Shown here: positions 51,383 through 60,544 of the stretch, piece by piece
How positions within the stretch are numbered: position 1 is the stretch's first letter
Layout: every line of letters begins with the position of its first letter
From: Bernardetia sp.
GTDB taxonomy: Bacteria; Bacteroidota; Bacteroidia; Cytophagales; Bernardetiaceae
Length of the DNA stretch: 64,000 nt
NCBI GenBank assembly: GCA_020630575.1
Contig: JAHDBD010000019.1
Location: 26,729 to 90,728 of the forward strand
Reading direction: 5' to 3'
The notes under the pieces: model-generated
The model's database searches: none
Seen by the model: the letters and a program-made list of their open reading frames with translations, nothing else
What the model was told of the DNA's origin: nothing
Translations under genes and position numbers: made by a program

Positions 51383-53686
51383 ATGAGTAAAATAAGAAGA
51401 GAAGAAGCTCTGCGATACCATTCGGAAGGCAAACCTGGAAAAATAGAAGTCATTCCGACAACTGCTACCAAGACACAACGAGATTTGGCTCTAGCCTATT
51501 CTCCAGGGGTTGCAGAACCGTGTAAAGAAATTGCAGAAGATGTTGAAAATGTCTATAAATATACAGCAAAAGGAAATTTAGTAGCCGTTATTTCAGATGG
51601 AACAGCCGTTTTAGGATTAGGAAATTTAGGTCCTGAAGCTTCCAAACCTGTAATGGAAGGAAAAGGTGTTTTATTCAAAATATTTGCAGGAATAGATGTT
51701 TTTGATTTAGAATTGAATACAAAAACAGTAGAAGAGTTTATCGCAGTCGTAAAAGCATTAGAACCTACTTTTGGAGGAATAAACTTGGAAGACATAAAAG
51801 CTCCTGAATGTTTTGAAATTGAACAGCGTTTGAAGGAAGAACTTAACATTCCGATTATGCACGATGACCAACATGGAACAGCAATTATTACAGGTGCTGC
51901 CCTGTTAAACTCGTTGGAACTTGTCGAAAAAGATATTGATAAAGTAAAAATTGTAGTTTCGGGTGCAGGTGCTTCGGCTACTTCGTGTATGAATATTTTT
52001 GTCGATTTGGGTGTAACTCGTGAAAATATTATTGTTTGTGATAGCAAAGGTGTTATTCGTAAAGACAGAGAAAATCTAACTAAAAGTAAAGAAATATTTG
52101 CAACAGATACAGATGCACATACATTAGAAGATGCTTTGAAAGGTGCTGATGTTTTTATGGGACTTTCGATGGCAAATGTAATGAGTCCAGAAATGCTCTT
52201 ATCAATGGCTGAAAATGCGATTGTTTTTGCGCTTGCTAATCCAGACCCAGAGATTAATTACGAGCTTGCTATGAAAACTCGTCAAGATATTATTATGGCG
52301 ACAGGGCGTTCAGATTATAATAATCAAGTAAATAATGTACTCGGTTTTCCATTTATTTTTAGAGGAGCTTTAGATGTTCGTGCTACAGAAATCAACGAAC
52401 AAATGAAACTTGCAGCCGTAAAAGCTCTTGCTCAATTAGCTAAAGAACCTGTTCCAGATATTGTAAAGATTGCTTATAATCAGCAAACTATTTCTTTTAG
52501 CAAAGATTACATCATTCCAAAACCATTAGATCCTCGTCTTCTCACAACAGTTGCGCCTGCTGTAGCTCGTGCAGCTATGGAAAGTGGAGTAGCCAAAAAT
52601 CCGATTACTGATTGGGAAAGGTACGAAGCTGAGCTAATAGAAAGAATGGGACGAGATCAAAGTATCATTCGTCGTTTGGTAAGCATGGCAAAACAAGACC
52701 CTCAACGTGTTGTTTTTGCAGAAGCTGATAATGCCAAAATTTTAATGGCTGCACAGATTGTTAAAGATGACGGCATTGCAGAACCTATTCTTTTGGGTGA
52801 TAAGCGAAGAATACAAAAATTGATACAAGAAAATAATTTAGAGTTAGATGATGTTACCATCATTGACCCAAGAAGTGATGAATCTAATGATCTTATAGAA
52901 ACGTATGCAAATACATTCTTTGAGAAACGTAAACGTAGAGGTTTCAATAATTATGAAGCTCAAAAAGCAATGCGTGAGCGCAATTATTTTGGAGCAATGA
53001 TGTTAGAAGAAGGTGATGCAGATGCACTTATTTCTGGACTTTCTAGAAAATATTCAGATACTATCCGTCCAGCTTTGGAAGTTGTCGGAACATATAAAAG
53101 TCATAGAAAAGTAGCAGGAATTTATTTGATGATTACTCGCAAAGGACCAATTTTCTTTGCTGATACAACCATGATTCCAAATCCGACAGCAGAAGATTTG
53201 GTAGGAATTGCAGCCATGACAGCTAATACAGTAAAAGAATTTGGATTAGAACCACGAGTAGCATTTTTGTCGTATTCTAACTTTGGTTCGTCTGATGATG
53301 AAGAACCAAGAAAAGTAAGAAAGGCTGTTGATATGATGAAAGAACAATATCCTCATATTATTGCTGACGGAGAAATTCAGGCAAATATCGCTTTCAATAA
53401 TGATATTTTGAAAGAAAATTATCCTTTCTCTGACCTTGCTAAAGGAGAACCTAATATTTTGATTTTCCCAAATCTTGCTTCTGCAAATATTGCTTACAAA
53501 CTTATTCAAGAAATTAGTGGTGCAGAAGCTATTGGACCTATTCTGACAGGAATGAAAAAATCAGTTCATATTTTACAGCTTGGAAGTTCAGTTCGTGAAA
53601 TTGTAAATATGGTTACAATTGCCGTTGTAGATGCTCAACTCAAACGCAAATATGCTATGCAAGATGCGAAAGAGAAGTTTATGTAA
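51383..53686 (+). CDS. maeB: NADP-dependent malic enzyme with phosphotransacetylase domain
   Basis: 767 residues. Malic enzyme domain (1-425): LALAYSPGVAEPC, GLGNLGPEASKPVMEGK, MHDDQHGTAIIT, Rossmann GAGASATSC and ALANPDPEI. The C-terminal phosphotransacetylase-like domain (about 430-767) has PQRVVFAEADNAKILMAA and ITRKGPIFFADTTMIPNPTAEDL. The full-length fusion is the MaeB form, which decarboxylates malate to pyruvate with NADP+; the C-terminal domain usually serves acetyl-CoA regulation. Confidence 0.97.
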   Translation: MSKIRREEALRYHSEGKPGKIEVIPTTATKTQRDLALAYSPGVAEPCKEIAEDVENVYKYTAKGNLVAVISDGTAVLGLGNLGPEASKPVMEGKGVLFKIFAGIDVFDLELNTKTVEEFIAVVKALEPTFGGINLEDIKAPECFEIEQRLKEELNIPIMHDDQHGTAIITGAALLNSLELVEKDIDKVKIVVSGAGASATSCMNIFVDLGVTRENIIVCDSKGVIRKDRENLTKSKEIFATDTDAHTLEDALKGADVFMGLSMANVMSPEMLLSMAENAIVFALANPDPEINYELAMKTRQDIIMATGRSDYNNQVNNVLGFPFIFRGALDVRATEINEQMKLAAVKALAQLAKEPVPDIVKIAYNQQTISFSKDYIIPKPLDPRLLTTVAPAVARAAMESGVAKNPITDWERYEAELIERMGRDQSIIRRLVSMAKQDPQRVVFAEADNAKILMAAQIVKDDGIAEPILLGDKRRIQKLIQENNLELDDVTIIDPRSDESNDLIETYANTFFEKRKRRGFNNYEAQKAMRERNYFGAMMLEEGDADALISGLSRKYSDTIRPALEVVGTYKSHRKVAGIYLMITRKGPIFFADTTMIPNPTAEDLVGIAAMTANTVKEFGLEPRVAFLSYSNFGSSDDEEPRKVRKAVDMMKEQYPHIIADGEIQANIAFNNDILKENYPFSDLAKGEPNILIFPNLASANIAYKLIQEISGAEAIGPILTGMKKSVHILQLGSSVREIVNMVTIAVVDAQLKRKYAMQDAKEKFM

Positions 53687-53755
53687 CTAATTTTTATTTT
53701 AGTGAAACACCAATATATTCATACGCTTTTGGTTTTCGAAAAAGTAAACCTGTCG

Positions 53756-53815
53756 GACACTTTCATAAGTGTCAGTACAGTTAATAAAACGAACTATCTG
53801 ACACCTTGAAAGTGT
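53756..53815. repeat. Complex inverted repeat after maeB
   Basis: GACACTT-TCAT-AAGTGTC (53756-53773) can fold alone. Alternatively ACACTTTCA (53757-53765) pairs with TGAAAGTGT (53807-53815) and TGTCAG (53770-53775) with CTGACA (53799-53804), giving mutually exclusive structures. It resembles a dispersed repeat element rather than a gene part. Confidence 0.6.
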
Positions 53816-53867
53816 ACCAATAGGAGAAAGTTTCGAAATCTAATTACGGAGGAGTATAACAGTAATA

Positions 53868-53907
53868 AAAAAATGCCTACTTTTAAACAGAAGGAGGCAT
53901 TTTTTTG
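53868..53907 (+). terminator. Intrinsic terminator
   Basis: AATGCCT (53872-53878) pairs with AGGCATT (53895-53901), followed by a T tract. It ends maeB transcription beyond the repeat. Confidence 0.75.
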
Positions 53908-54031
53908 TATGTTAAATTACTAAAATGAATAAAATTATAATTTAACTTTTGATTATGCAACCTTTTTAATTGATATGAGGCTCTTTAAATAAAAATTATT
54001 TTTTTATTTAATCCTAAATATATAAAAAGCT

Positions 54032-54454
54032 ATGAAACTAAATTTTAAACTTCTACCTCTTATTTTTATTGTATTTTTTCTTTTTTCATCTTGCAAAAAA
54101 GAAGAATTTCCTTATGATTTGACACAAAATGATGGAATAGTAGGCAAATGGATAAGCATTGAAACTTATGATTCTTATTATAATAATAATAAATGGAGTA
54201 AAACATCTTTAAAATATGCAGAGGAGTTAGAATTTTCAAAGGATGGTTCTTATAAAAAAAGAGGTTATGAAGATAGAAAAGTATATTGTTTTGGTAAATA
54301 TTCTATGACAAAATCTGATAGTGTATGGATAGATTCTAGTTGTTATTTGGGAGCATTTGAAACTGCTATTAGTGAGCTTACACCAACTATTTTGATAACA
54401 CAACACCAAGGAAGACATGGATATGTATTTCATAAATACAGAGCGATAAAGTAA
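54032..54454 (+). CDS. Lipocalin-like lipoprotein
   Basis: 140 residues. Lipoprotein signal ending LFSSC (Cys21). The mature part starts GIVGKWISIETYDSYY and ends with short strands, the look of lipocalin-like Bacteroidota lipoproteins. Two further Cys (about 87, 104) could form a disulfide. Function unknown. Confidence 0.65.
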   Translation: MKLNFKLLPLIFIVFFLFSSCKKEEFPYDLTQNDGIVGKWISIETYDSYYNNNKWSKTSLKYAEELEFSKDGSYKKRGYEDRKVYCFGKYSMTKSDSVWIDSSCYLGAFETAISELTPTILITQHQGRHGYVFHKYRAIK

Positions 54455-54463
54455 TAATAAATA

Positions 54464-54506
54464 AAAACGAACTATCTCTTTTTTTGAGATAGTTCGTTTT
54501 TTATTG
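54464..54506. terminator. Strong bidirectional terminator
   Basis: AAAACGAACTATCTC (54464-54478) and GAGATAGTTCGTTTT (54486-54500) form a perfect 15-base stem with a T7 loop and a T tract. It serves the lipoprotein gene and the leftward isocitrate lyase remnant. Confidence 0.9.
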
Positions 54507-54558
54507 TTTACTTTATAACTGTAGTGACACTTTAAAATATCTGACAGTTTACTTTTAT

Positions 54559-54768
54559 TTAAGCATCTGCTTTTGCTTCATGAAATTGCTCTTCTTCTGT
54601 CGAACCTTTCAAGCCAGCCGTAGATAAACCTTCGCCCACAATAGCTTGAGCTACTTGATCAAAATAACCAGCACCTACAAAACGTTGGTGTTTAGTTTCA
54701 GTATAGCCTTTTTCTTCGTAATCAAATTCTTTCTTGTTGTTCAAGCTCTTGTGATTATGATGAGCCAA
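54559..54768 (-). pseudogene. aceA: Isocitrate lyase, C-terminal remnant
   Basis: About 69 codons. [20 protein letters not shown] and [14 protein letters not shown] match the end of isocitrate lyases of the KHQxxVGxGYFD type. The normal protein is over 400 residues, so more than four fifths are missing. Upstream the frame meets a stop (TAA) shortly after the similarity ends, within the DUF1003 remnant on the opposite strand. The missing 5' part marks a deletion junction near 54740-54765. No other glyoxylate-shunt gene is in the window. Confidence 0.8.
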
Positions 54769-54961
54769 CAGGCAAGAAGAAAAAGACCGTTAGAAAGCAA
54801 AACAAGATTATATGATAAATCTAAAATCAGAATTAGAAATCAGAATTTTACACGAGAAAATAGATCATTTGATGATGCAACAACAACAAGAGCTTTTAGA
54901 AATTCAAAAGACTCAGATTGAGATGATGAATACAATTTTGAAAAATACAGAAAAGAATAAA
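54735..54961 (+). pseudogene. DUF1003 membrane protein, C-terminal remnant with frameshift
   Basis: [14 protein letters not shown] in one frame matches the end of the last DUF1003 transmembrane segment. After a shift near 54785 another frame gives KAKQDYMINLKSELEIRIL and LHEKIDHLMMQQQ, the conserved cytoplasmic coiled-coil tail, ending NTEKNK at a TAA. The N-terminal part and promoter are lost. Its 5' side abuts the isocitrate lyase remnant, which points the other way. Confidence 0.7.
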
Positions 54962-55147
54962 TAAATAGAAACTGACAAAATTTCCGATTTTATCTATTTA
55001 GAAACTCAAAAATTCGATTGGAATAAAACTAGCTAACTTCTTAGTATATAAAATAATACTAGCGTAAGATTCCATCTTGTGCTTTCTATTTGGTAAGCAT
55101 GTGCTTGCAAAACAATAAGAGAACAAACAATAAAATTTAATAGAATT

Positions 55148-56980
55148 ATGAGCGTAGAACAAGGTAATTTATCAGTAAATACGGAAAATATTTTTCCAAT
55201 CATTAAGAAGTTTCTCTATTCTGACCACGAAATATTTTTAAGAGAACTCGTAGCCAATGCAGTAGATGCTACTCAAAAGCTAAAACATTTGTCTTCTTCT
55301 GCTGATTTTGATAAAGAAGCAACTAGCCCAGTAGGCGACTTGAAAGTGAAAGTTTCTTTTGATAAAGAAGCCAAAACGATTACAGTAAGTGATAACGGAA
55401 TCGGTATGACTGCCGAAGACATCAAAAAATATATCAATCAGATTGCTTTTTCAGGTGCAGCAGAGTTTGTAGAAAAATATAAAGATGCTCCAAACAATAA
55501 GCAAATAATCGGACATTTTGGCTTAGGTTTTTATTCTGCTTTTATGGTTTCTTCAAAAGTAGAAATTATCTCTCGTGCTTTTTCAGCTAAAGAAGACGAA
55601 GCTGCGCATTGGGAATGTGAAGGTTCAACTTCATTTGAGTTAGAACAAACGACAAAAGCAGAACGAGGAACAGATATTATTCTTCATATTGCAGAAGATT
55701 CTGAAGAATTTTTAGATAAATTTCGTTTGAAAGGAATTTTGGATAAATACGCTAAGTTTTTACCAATTCCAATCGAATTTGAAGGCGAGCAAATCAATGA
55801 TACAAATCCACTTTGGACAAAATCTCCTTCTGAACTTAAAGATGAAGATTATTTAGCTTTCTATAAAAAATTGTATCCAATGGGTGAAGATCCATTATTT
55901 TGGATTCATTTGAATGTAGATTATCCGTTTGAGCTTACAGGAATTTTGTATTTCCCTAAAGTAAAACAAGAACTTACAGCTTCAAAAGATAAAATTCAGC
56001 TTTATAGCCGTCAAGTATTTATTACAGATGAAGTAAAAGAAATTGTACCTGAATTTCTTACACTTTTACATGGTGTAATTGACTCTCCAGATATTCCTTT
56101 GAACGTTTCTAGAAGCTATTTACAAGCAGATGGAAATGTAAAACGTATTAGCAGTTACATCACTAAAAAAGTAGCTGACAAACTACAAGAACTTTTCAAA
56201 AATGACCGTGAAGGTTATGCTAACAAGTGGGACGATATAGGTCTTTTCGTAAAATTCGGAATGATAACAGATGAGAAATTCTTAGAAAAAGCTGAGAAAT
56301 TTGCGTTAGTAAAAAATGTAGATGGAAAAACTTTTACATTTGACGAATACAACGAAAAAATTGCAACCAATCAAACAGACAAAGACGGTAAAAAAGTTTG
56401 GTTATATGCTGCTGATGTACAAAAACAACATACATTTATTTCTTCTGCTCAAAAACGAGGATATGATGTTTTGGTAATGGATTCGATTATCGATTCGCAT
56501 TTGATTCAGCGTTTAGAAGGTAAATTGGAAAATGTTTCTATCCGTAGAATTGACTCGGATACAGCAGACAAAATTATTGCAAAAGACGAAGTTTTAGAAG
56601 CTGTTTTGTCAGAAGCAGACCAAACAAAAGTAAAAGAGATTTTTGAAAAAATCGTTACTGAAAATCATACTGTTCAAGTTCAAGCAATGCCAACAGATGA
56701 AATGCCTGTAACACTTACACTTTCAGAGTTTATGCGTCGCATGAAAGAAATGGCGATGTCTGGAGGAGGAGGAATGTATGGAATGAATCTGCCAGACCAG
56801 TACAATGTTATTGTAAATGCAAATCATTCGTTAATACAAAAAATATTAGATACAAAAGACGAAGAAGCACAAAAGCAAATTGCTCAACAAGCGTATGATT
56901 TATCTCTTCTTTCTCAAAACTTGTTAGAAGGAAAAGCTCTTTCTAATTTTGTAGAACGTAGTTTGAATTTTATGAAATAA
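55148..56980 (+). CDS. htpG: Molecular chaperone HtpG (Hsp90)
   Basis: 610 residues. GHKL ATPase motifs ELVANAVDATQK, DNGIGMTAEDI, GHFGLGFYSAFMV and GTDIILHI are all present. The middle domain has the NVSRSYLQ catalytic Arg region, and the C-terminal dimerisation domain contains a Gly/Met-rich segment (MAMSGGGGMYGMN) before PDQYNVIVNANH. This is the housekeeping Hsp90, distinct from the diverged paralogue at 27433. Confidence 0.98.
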   Translation: MSVEQGNLSVNTENIFPIIKKFLYSDHEIFLRELVANAVDATQKLKHLSSSADFDKEATSPVGDLKVKVSFDKEAKTITVSDNGIGMTAEDIKKYINQIAFSGAAEFVEKYKDAPNNKQIIGHFGLGFYSAFMVSSKVEIISRAFSAKEDEAAHWECEGSTSFELEQTTKAERGTDIILHIAEDSEEFLDKFRLKGILDKYAKFLPIPIEFEGEQINDTNPLWTKSPSELKDEDYLAFYKKLYPMGEDPLFWIHLNVDYPFELTGILYFPKVKQELTASKDKIQLYSRQVFITDEVKEIVPEFLTLLHGVIDSPDIPLNVSRSYLQADGNVKRISSYITKKVADKLQELFKNDREGYANKWDDIGLFVKFGMITDEKFLEKAEKFALVKNVDGKTFTFDEYNEKIATNQTDKDGKKVWLYAADVQKQHTFISSAQKRGYDVLVMDSIIDSHLIQRLEGKLENVSIRRIDSDTADKIIAKDEVLEAVLSEADQTKVKEIFEKIVTENHTVQVQAMPTDEMPVTLTLSEFMRRMKEMAMSGGGGMYGMNLPDQYNVIVNANHSLIQKILDTKDEEAQKQIAQQAYDLSLLSQNLLEGKALSNFVERSLNFMK

Positions 56981-56990
56981 ATATAGAATT

Positions 56991-57020
56991 ACTATTTCAA
57001 ATAGCGACATTTGAAATAGT
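56991..57020. terminator. Hairpin after htpG
   Basis: ACTATTTCAAAT (56991-57002) and ATTTGAAATAGT (57009-57020), perfect 12-base stem, 10 bases past the stop. No long T tract, so perhaps an mRNA 3'-end stabiliser before the next terminator. Confidence 0.55.
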
Positions 57021-57029
57021 AATTTATCA

Positions 57030-57065
57030 AAAAAGCCTTTTCAATTAATTTTGAAAAGGCTTTTT
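57030..57065. terminator. Bidirectional terminator
   Basis: AAAAAGCCTTTTCAA (57030-57044) pairs with TTGAAAAGGCTTTTT (57051-57065) around TTAATT. Serves htpG and the leftward gene ending at 57082. Confidence 0.9.
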
Positions 57066-57081
57066 CATTTTCTAAGAAAAT

Positions 57082-58839
57082 TTACTTCTTCTTCGTATTA
57101 TTATAACGACGACGAGGATTTACATTTTTTAAATCCAAATCTATTGGAGGACGAACATTTGTACGTGGTCTTCTTCTTGATACTTTTTCCTCAGTATCAT
57201 CTTGTTTTAATCTTGCCAAACGAGAACTTTCCTTTTGTTGTTCTTTCTGTTTTTCCTCTTTGGGAACAACAGATGCTTTGCTGCTCTCTTGTAGATTTTG
57301 ATGTAATTTTTCGATTACGTTATCTTTTTTAGGCTGCTCTTGATTCTGATTTTGCTTATTGTCTTTATTATGAGCTTTATCAGTTTCTTTTTCTTTGTTG
57401 TTAGTTTTGTTTTGAGCTTGATTTGGGTTTTGAGCTTTTTCTTGCCCTTGTTGAGCTACTTCCTTTGGCTTTTGAGCATTCTGTCTTTTAGGTTGTTGTT
57501 TTTTGGTTTGCTCACCTTGTTGTTTATTCTTTTGCTCAGTTTTTTGTTGGATTTTTTGCTCAACCTTCTGTTCAGCTTTTCCATCATTTTTCACTTCATT
57601 TTGAGATGTCGTTGATTCTGCTTCTACTGTATTGCGAATAGGTCTTTTGTTACTTCTTGTTTTTCTAGTCGACCTTCTTTGCTTATATCTACGATTTTTC
57701 TTAGCAGTATTATTCTCTTCAGTAGTTTCACTAGCTTTATTTTCATTAGTCTCAACTTTCGAACTTTGCTTTGCTTCTGCTACATTCTGATTTTTATCAG
57801 TTTGCTGAGTAGCTACATTTTCTTCTTCTTTTTTATCAGAAGGCGAAGTTTGCTTTTTACGTTGAGAAGCTCTAGCAGGTGGAGCTTGCTTTTTATTGGT
57901 AGGCAAACTTTTAGTTTCCTCTTGCTTTGCTTCTTGTTGTTTATTTGTTTTTTCTAATTTTGCGTCTTGTTTTTCATCTGGATTTTCTACAACAGGTTTC
58001 TGTCTTTTCTTTGGATTAAAGCTACTTTTACGCTCTACTTTCTCTTTAAAATCTTGTTTAGTGTCATTTACAGAATCTGCAAAATCCTCTTTAGCTTTAT
58101 GTTTCGAACGCACTTTTTTCTTAGCATTTTCCATCGCTAACCTTGCTCTTTCAGAGCGAGCAGCTTTGTCTTTTTGCTCTTGTGTCATTTCTTCAGAATT
58201 ATCATTCTGATTGCTTCTATTTTTTCTATATTTAGAATCAGTGAGACTTTCTCTTTTATCTCTACGCTCTACTCTGTCCATCAAAGTAACAGGAGAAGAA
58301 GGTATTTTATGCTGACTTTTTGTTCCCTTAGAACCATGTATTTTAGGGTCATAATCAGCTATCTTTTCGCCTGTAATCTTTATACCACTTGGTTTACTAT
58401 TTTGGTCATAGTGGTAACGAATAATATATTCATTAAGTGATTGATAGGTTTGGATATTTTCTCTGATATAAAGACCAATAATTCCACGATAGACTTTTCC
58501 TTTTTCACAGGTTTTCTGTAAAATTTTGTCATCTATAAGTACAGAACTACAGTTTGTACAGAAGTGATTTTCTGTTGAGATAATAATTTGAGGAAGCGTA
58601 TTGGTAGCACATACAAAAGTAGCTGCTTTTTTCTCTGTTGCAGCTTCACATCTAGGACAAACAGATGTTTCTTTGATGCGTTGTGTACTATATAAGTTTT
58701 GAACGTGTCCTTGAAAAAGGTTGAGGTTTGTTTTTTCTGCAAATGATTTTATTTCTTCTTTGCATTCCTCTTCATTTAGTGAAGTCAGATTTTTCGCTGT
58801 TCCACCCAAACCAACGAGTTTGCGTAGCCAATTCATCAT
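57082..58839 (-). CDS. Zinc-ribbon protein with long basic low-complexity tail
   Basis: 585 residues. The N-terminal 140 residues contain two Cys pairs (CPRC about 62-65, CTNC about 94-97) that would form a zinc ribbon. From about 165 to the end the protein is Lys/Gln/Glu/Asn/Arg-rich (KQQPKRQNAQKPKEVAQQ), with RRRPRTNVRPP and a C-terminal NPRRRYNNTKKK. The basic tail suggests nucleic acid binding or a disordered scaffold. Family not recognised. Confidence 0.65.
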   Translation of the reverse strand: MMNWLRKLVGLGGTAKNLTSLNEEECKEEIKSFAEKTNLNLFQGHVQNLYSTQRIKETSVCPRCEAATEKKAATFVCATNTLPQIIISTENHFCTNCSSVLIDDKILQKTCEKGKVYRGIIGLYIRENIQTYQSLNEYIIRYHYDQNSKPSGIKITGEKIADYDPKIHGSKGTKSQHKIPSSPVTLMDRVERRDKRESLTDSKYRKNRSNQNDNSEEMTQEQKDKAARSERARLAMENAKKKVRSKHKAKEDFADSVNDTKQDFKEKVERKSSFNPKKRQKPVVENPDEKQDAKLEKTNKQQEAKQEETKSLPTNKKQAPPARASQRKKQTSPSDKKEEENVATQQTDKNQNVAEAKQSSKVETNENKASETTEENNTAKKNRRYKQRRSTRKTRSNKRPIRNTVEAESTTSQNEVKNDGKAEQKVEQKIQQKTEQKNKQQGEQTKKQQPKRQNAQKPKEVAQQGQEKAQNPNQAQNKTNNKEKETDKAHNKDNKQNQNQEQPKKDNVIEKLHQNLQESSKASVVPKEEKQKEQQKESSRLARLKQDDTEEKVSRRRPRTNVRPPIDLDLKNVNPRRRYNNTKKK

Positions 58840-59372
58840 AATTACGTGTTATTTTTTAATCAGAAAGTATAATTTGACTTTCCTTTGTTGTAATAGTTTT
58901 AAAAATGTACTTAGAAAATAATAGAGAAATAAGAATAGAAACATGAAAATAATTGTGGAATAGATTCTATTTACTTTTTAATGAATTCTGATATAAAATT
59001 CTTTATTACAATTCTCTTTTTAAAATTTTGTGCTTGAAGTTTTAGTATAAAAAGTTTACTTTTCAATATTCTACTTCCAAAATTTTCTACCTTAGTCTAT
59101 AATTCTACTAAATATGTATTGATTTAATGTTGTCAAAACCTAGAAATAGTATTTATTTTCTTTTATTTAATTAAATATCAACTCATTACTATTTCAAAAT
59201 TTTTGCAAAGTTCGTTAAAATTTCGGATTTAACATTCAATTATCATGAAGAATACGAATTTTTTATTGTATTTCAAACATTTTTTTTATAAAATAATTAA
59301 CTGAGAGCTATTTAGTTTGTTTTTCTTACAAAAAATTATTTTCTAATCTCTTCTATATTTTATCTAAAAATT
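58840..59372. other. Long divergent intergenic region, nothing recognised
   Basis: 533 bases, extremely AT-rich, no ORF of note, no clear hairpin or TAnnTTTG box. It separates the zinc-ribbon gene from the flavin reductase-like gene. Confidence 0.5.
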
Positions 59373-60005
59373 ATGTCTCATAAAAATTCCACTCTCAAAC
59401 GTATCACAAAAGATGAAATTATTGACATGGAAACTCGTTTTCGTGCCAATTTTATCAATTCTATTTCAGGTTTTAAGAGTGTCGGACTTATCGGAACAAT
59501 TTCGAAAGATAATCAAACAAATTTAGCTATTTTTAGTCAGGTTTTTCATTTGGGAGCAAATCCTGCTTTGATGGGTTTCATTGTTCGTCCTGATGCCTCT
59601 CCTCGTCATACCTTAGAAAATATTGAAGAAACAAAATATTTTACTTTCAATCATATTAGTCAAGAGTTTTACAAACAAGCACATCAAACGGCTGCACGTT
59701 ACCCAAAAGAAACTTCAGAGTTTGAAGCCACAGGACTAACTCCTCATTTTGAAAGTAATTTTATTGCTCCTTATGTAAAAGAATCGCATTTCAGAATCGG
59801 ACTAAAACTAGAAGAAAAACACGATTTAATCATCAACAACACTATTTTTCTGATAGCCAGCGTACAAGAAGTAATTTTGAATGAAGAAATTATTGAAAAA
59901 GATGGTTATATTGATATTGAAAAAGCAGGAACAGTTACATCTTCATGTTTGGATAGTTATCATACTACAAAACGATTAGAAAGACTTCCTTATGCAAAGC
60001 CATAA
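59373..60005 (+). CDS. Flavin reductase-like (FMN-binding split barrel) protein
   Basis: 210 residues. The split-barrel pattern is seen in FKSVGLIGTISKDNQTNLAIFSQVFHLGANPALMGFIVRP, then TLENIEETKYFTFNHI, typical of flavin reductase-domain proteins of Bacteroidota. It binds FMN, possibly as an NAD(P)H:flavin oxidoreductase; the partner enzyme is unknown. The MaoC gene follows after 54 bases, probably in the same operon. Confidence 0.85.
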   Translation: MSHKNSTLKRITKDEIIDMETRFRANFINSISGFKSVGLIGTISKDNQTNLAIFSQVFHLGANPALMGFIVRPDASPRHTLENIEETKYFTFNHISQEFYKQAHQTAARYPKETSEFEATGLTPHFESNFIAPYVKESHFRIGLKLEEKHDLIINNTIFLIASVQEVILNEEIIEKDGYIDIEKAGTVTSSCLDSYHTTKRLERLPYAKP

Positions 60006-60059
60006 TGATTTACATTACTATTCTCAACTAATTTTACACAAACAAAAAATACCTTATTT

Positions 60060-60494
60060 ATGAACACTGACGCAACAACAAGCAAAGAAAAACTCAACGA
60101 ACAAGATGAATATCGTTTAACATTTTCCTATTCTCAAGATCAAGTCAATCGTTTTGCAGAAGTAACAGGCGATAATAATCCTTTACATCTTGACGAAGAA
60201 TATGCAGCAACAACTATGTTTAAACGTCCGATTATGCATGGATTTTTGGGAGGAAGTGTTTTTTCTAAAATTTTTGGAACACTATTCCCAGGAGAAGGAA
60301 CAATTTATATGAATCAGACTATGAATTTTATGCGCCCCATGTTTGTCGATACAGAATATGAAGCTGTCATGACAATTACAGAAATAAATAGAGAAAAAAA
60401 TCGTGCAAAAGTTCAGACACAGGTTATAGACAAATCTACAGGAAAAGTTACCATTAGTGGAGAAGCAACAGTTATTAATCCGAATAGATTGTAA
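60060..60494 (+). CDS. MaoC-family (R)-hydratase
   Basis: 144 residues. The hot-dog fold hydratase motif is clear: FAEVTGDNNPLHLDEEYA, with the catalytic Asp and His, and RPIMHGFLGGSVFSKIFGTLFPG. It hydrates (R)-enoyl-CoA or related thioesters. Co-oriented with the flavin reductase-like gene. Confidence 0.93.
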   Translation: MNTDATTSKEKLNEQDEYRLTFSYSQDQVNRFAEVTGDNNPLHLDEEYAATTMFKRPIMHGFLGGSVFSKIFGTLFPGEGTIYMNQTMNFMRPMFVDTEYEAVMTITEINREKNRAKVQTQVIDKSTGKVTISGEATVINPNRL

Positions 60495-60497
60495 AAT

Positions 60498-60538
60498 ATG
60501 TACACCTATAAGGTTTTCAAAACCTTATAGGTGTACAT
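60498..60538. repeat. Perfect 20-base palindrome, AACCTATAAGGTT family
   Basis: ATGTACACCTATAAGGTTTT (60498-60517) and its exact complement (60519-60538) around one C. It lies between convergent genes and can also act as a bidirectional terminator. Same family as 3003 and 38143. Confidence 0.8.
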
Positions 60539-60544
60539 CTATTT

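Noticed and set aside
54646..54921. 91-codon + strand ORF across the isocitrate lyase remnant
   Set aside because: Its first part is antisense to the lyase remnant; only the segment from about 54735 shows DUF1003 similarity, before a frameshift.
57340..58210. Several hydrophobic + strand ORFs opposite the zinc-ribbon gene
   Set aside because: They are antisense shadows of Lys/Gln/Glu-rich codons, which read as Phe/Leu/Ser on the other strand.
3001..60540. CRISPR array
   Set aside because: The repeats found are palindromes or short degenerate units at scattered sites, with no regular spacers and no cas genes.
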